Assembly (NCBI GenBank): GCA_020048935.1 | Contig: JAIFLS010000114.1 | Coordinates: forward strand, 1-6,762 | Reading direction: 5' to 3' | DNA from: a bacterium | GTDB taxonomy: Bacteria > Verrucomicrobiota > Kiritimatiellia > UBA8416 | DNA: 6,762 nucleotides | Shown: positions 5,007 through 6,762 of the stretch, in pieces | Numbering within the stretch: the stretch's first letter is position 1 | Layout of the letters: each line of letters begins with the position of its first letter | Notes under the pieces: generated by a model | Databases searched by the model: none | What the model saw: the letters and a program-made list of their open reading frames with translations, nothing else | What the model was told of the DNA's origin: nothing | Position numbers and translations under genes: made by a program

Positions 5007-6762
5007 CCATCCAGATAGACCGGCATCATGCCGAGCTCTATACCCTTCCTGTCCAGTGCCAGCGACTCGCCGAATGCGCTGGTCGCGCGCGTGCCCCCCG
5101 GCGGAAGCGTGATCCGGCAGGTGCCCGCAAGGGTGTACGCCATCCACCAGGGACGCCCGTCCGGCATTTCGAAGCGGTAGAGAATGCCTTCCGTCCCGAC
5201 GGGGTCAGATGCCGCCACAACCGAGCGAGCGGTGAATTCACTCGCTTGCAGTCGGGCCAGCAGCACCGCCAGCACCTGGAAGGCCGGGCGCTCACGCCAG
5301 TCGGCGGCGGAATCATCCACCAGCCCGTAACCGAACGCCGCCAGCCGCCACCAGAAGACGCGCTCGACCAGCCCCGAGCAGATCGCGATCAGTGCATAAC
5401 GCAGCAGATAGGCGGCCGCCGCCTGTTCGCTGACACTCGGGTCGTTATGCCGGACACCCGGAGACACATACGGTGCCCCCACCGGTGAATAGACCCCCGT
5501 CCCCTCCAACGGCCAGTTGAATTCCGTCACGATCAGCCGGTCTCCGGCGCGACCAGCCAGTGCACGCGCCAGCGCGAATTTCTCCAGCGCGGAGAATCGG
5601 CCCTGAGGCGTCTCCGGCGATCCGCGCCGGTCGACGTACAGATGGTGCGTCAGCGCACCAAAACGCAACCCCTCCGGCAACGCATCCATGGCCGCCGGTA
5701 CGTAGGCGTATTCGAAATCGATCATGGCGGGGCCGCCAATAAGAAGCGAAGGGCAGCGGGCCTGCCAGGCCGCGAAGGGTTGCATCAGCCGACGGTATTC
5801 GCCGAAATCCCAGACGCCCCACTTGACCCGGTTGATCGCATGCCCCGCCTCGACCAGATCCAACTGCGTGGCCAGGCGTTCCAGAACCCGATCGACGAAC
5901 AGGCGCCATGAATCCGGCTCACGGACAGCCTGGCGATCCTGTACCAGCGCGATACTGACGGGATGCCCTAGCCTTGCCAGCTCCTCGACAACAGTCGCGG
6001 CGGCATCGGCCGCGGCCGGCCCGCGATGATGGTAGAAACGCACCATGACCGGAACCGGTCCAAGTTTCTCCAGCAGCGCAAGCTGTCGATCCACACCCTC
6101 CCCGTACGCTTCCACCGCCACGCCGATCCGCCCGCGCATCGCCACCCGCTGGCTGTACGCCTGGCGGCGAAACGCGCCATAGGCCCGCCATACCGCCGGC
6201 AGTGCCTTTATCGCGGATGCCAGCACATGCAGATTCCGTGATAGCGGATAGTGCTTTGACCGGTCACGCGAAACCATCGTCACCAGCGGCTGCGCGGACC
6301 GCTCGTCCCAGATCCAGATATCCTTTGGATCCGGATGGCACGGTGGATCACCGGGTGCCGGGAGTCGGCGCGACTCGCGGATCGGATGCCGCCAGCGGCG
6401 TGTACGGGTATGCAGCTCGAAGCGGCGCCGGTAATGCGATTCCCACTTCAGGAATTCAGCAGGAGGCGCCACCTGCCAGACCATTTCAAAGAACACGCGC
6501 CGGAAATCCGACGGCAGGGCGATACGCGAAAGATCGCGCGCTCGGTTGCGGGCCGAAAGCACGGGCCTGATGCGTCCGCGGTTGAGGTCGATGAACTGCA
6601 CATGCCCCCAACGGCCCTGATCATCGCGTCGTAGCAGGATATTCTGGTTCCCGAGGTCATTGTGCTGGAAACCGCCCTCATGCATCCGCCGGACCGCCGC
6701 CGCAACCGTCTCCAGCAACGCCATCAGCGTCTCGCAATCCGGCTCTTGCCGATAGAGCGTGT
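5003..6762 (-). CDS. Kdo/WaaP/InaA-type kinase fused to glycoside-hydrolase-like TIM barrel (partial, 5' end outside)
   Basis: The frame is open to the right edge, so the true start lies outside; numbering is from the Met at 6724. Residues 1-80 are the C-lobe of a lipopolysaccharide-kinase-like fold: the catalytic loop HNDLGNQNILL (21-31, Asp23, Asn28) and the metal-binding FIDLNRG (44-50, Asp46). The ATP-binding N-lobe is outside. A basic linker with WIWD and Lys/Arg-rich stretches (about 90-197) leads to a likely clan GH-A type (beta/alpha)8 barrel (198-500): RIGVAVEAYGEG, LVEAGHAINRVKWG (290-303), LLIGGPAMIDFEY, THHLYVDRRG and LIVTEFNWPLEG (397-408), where Glu401 is the nucleophile candidate. 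The acid/base position usually held by an NE pair reads His295-Ala296, so activity is uncertain. A short strand-rich tail (about 500-573) follows. Likely role: surface-glycan or LPS modification, cytoplasmic as no signal is visible. The TAG stop lies in a REP palindrome. Confidence 0.75.
   Translation of the reverse strand, partial: TLYRQEPDCETLMALLETVAAAVRRMHEGGFQHNDLGNQNILLRRDDQGRWGHVQFIDLNRGRIRPVLSARNRARDLSRIALPSDFRRVFFEMVWQVAPPAEFLKWESHYRRRFELHTRTRRWRHPIRESRRLPAPGDPPCHPDPKDIWIWDERSAQPLVTMVSRDRSKHYPLSRNLHVLASAIKALPAVWRAYGAFRRQAYSQRVAMRGRIGVAVEAYGEGVDRQLALLEKLGPVPVMVRFYHHRGPAAADAAATVVEELARLGHPVSIALVQDRQAVREPDSWRLFVDRVLERLATQLDLVEAGHAINRVKWGVWDFGEYRRLMQPFAAWQARCPSLLIGGPAMIDFEYAYVPAAMDALPEGLRFGALTHHLYVDRRGSPETPQGRFSALEKFALARALAGRAGDRLIVTEFNWPLEGTGVYSPVGAPYVSPGVRHNDPSVSEQAAAAYLLRYALIAICSGLVERVFWWRLAAFGYGLVDDSAADWRERPAFQVLAVLLARLQASEFTARSVVAASDPVGTEGILYRFEMPDGRPWWMAYTLAGTCRITLPPGGTRATSAFGESLALDRKGIELGMMPVYLDG

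Noticed and set aside
4459..5112. 217-codon plus-strand frame spanning the repeats
   Set aside because: It begins inside the ferritin-like domain in another frame, then translates the inverted repeats and ends inside the opposite gene; nothing protein-like is seen.
1..6762. tRNA, rRNA, riboswitch or transposase genes
   Set aside because: No cloverleaf, rRNA-like block, known aptamer core or DDE/Y1 transposase motif was recognised by eye on either strand; a covariance-model scan was not possible.

Overview
The window comes from a high-GC, Gram-negative-type bacterium: there is a signal-peptide-bearing putative outer-membrane protein, an exported MsrA and an LPS-kinase-like enzyme. Nothing here fixes the phylum. 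A mevalonate-kinase-type GHMP kinase, GTAG-type palindromes and structured intergenic repeats would suit several high-GC Gram-negative groups (gammaproteobacteria or a Verrucomicrobia/Kiritimatiellota-like lineage); this is a weak inference from composition and gene style.

Layout. 1-205 (-): 5' part of ribulose-phosphate 3-epimerase (rpe), leaving the window on the left. 206-345: divergent intergenic region with a plausible sigma70 promoter for rpe and a 10-bp perfect palindrome overlapping the ribosome binding site of the next gene. 346-1344 (+): GHMP kinase of mevalonate-kinase type. 1395-2477 (+): unrecognised exported protein, probably an outer-membrane beta-barrel. 2498-3118 (-): peptide methionine sulfoxide reductase MsrA with a signal peptide and a second, strongly supported internal start that would give a cytosolic form. 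3184-3867 (+): deoxyribose-phosphate aldolase DeoC. 3894-4640 (+): a fusion of a single UPF0016/GDT1-type membrane domain with a C-terminal ferritin-like (rubrerythrin/erythrin-type) diiron domain. 4641-5002: a 362-bp gap between convergent genes with no credible gene but three layers of repeats: a heptamer tandem repeat, a nested inverted-repeat element with a perfect 25-bp stem, and a pair of oppositely oriented GTAG palindromes (REP/BIME-like). 5003-6762 (-): a protein joining a Kdo/WaaP/InaA-type kinase domain to a TIM-barrel glycoside-hydrolase-like domain, running off the right edge.

How the genes may work together. Rpe and DeoC both feed pentose and triose-phosphate metabolism. MsrA (methionine repair) lies back to back with the deoC/UPF0016-ferritin pair, and a Mn/Fe/Ca-handling membrane protein with a diiron domain would fit a metal and oxidative-stress role; this link rests on proximity only. 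The kinase-glycosidase protein points to cell-surface polysaccharide or LPS work. The strongest candidate for something under-described is the UPF0016-ferritin fusion, followed by the REP pair with compensatory stem changes, one of which supplies the stop codon of the adjacent gene.
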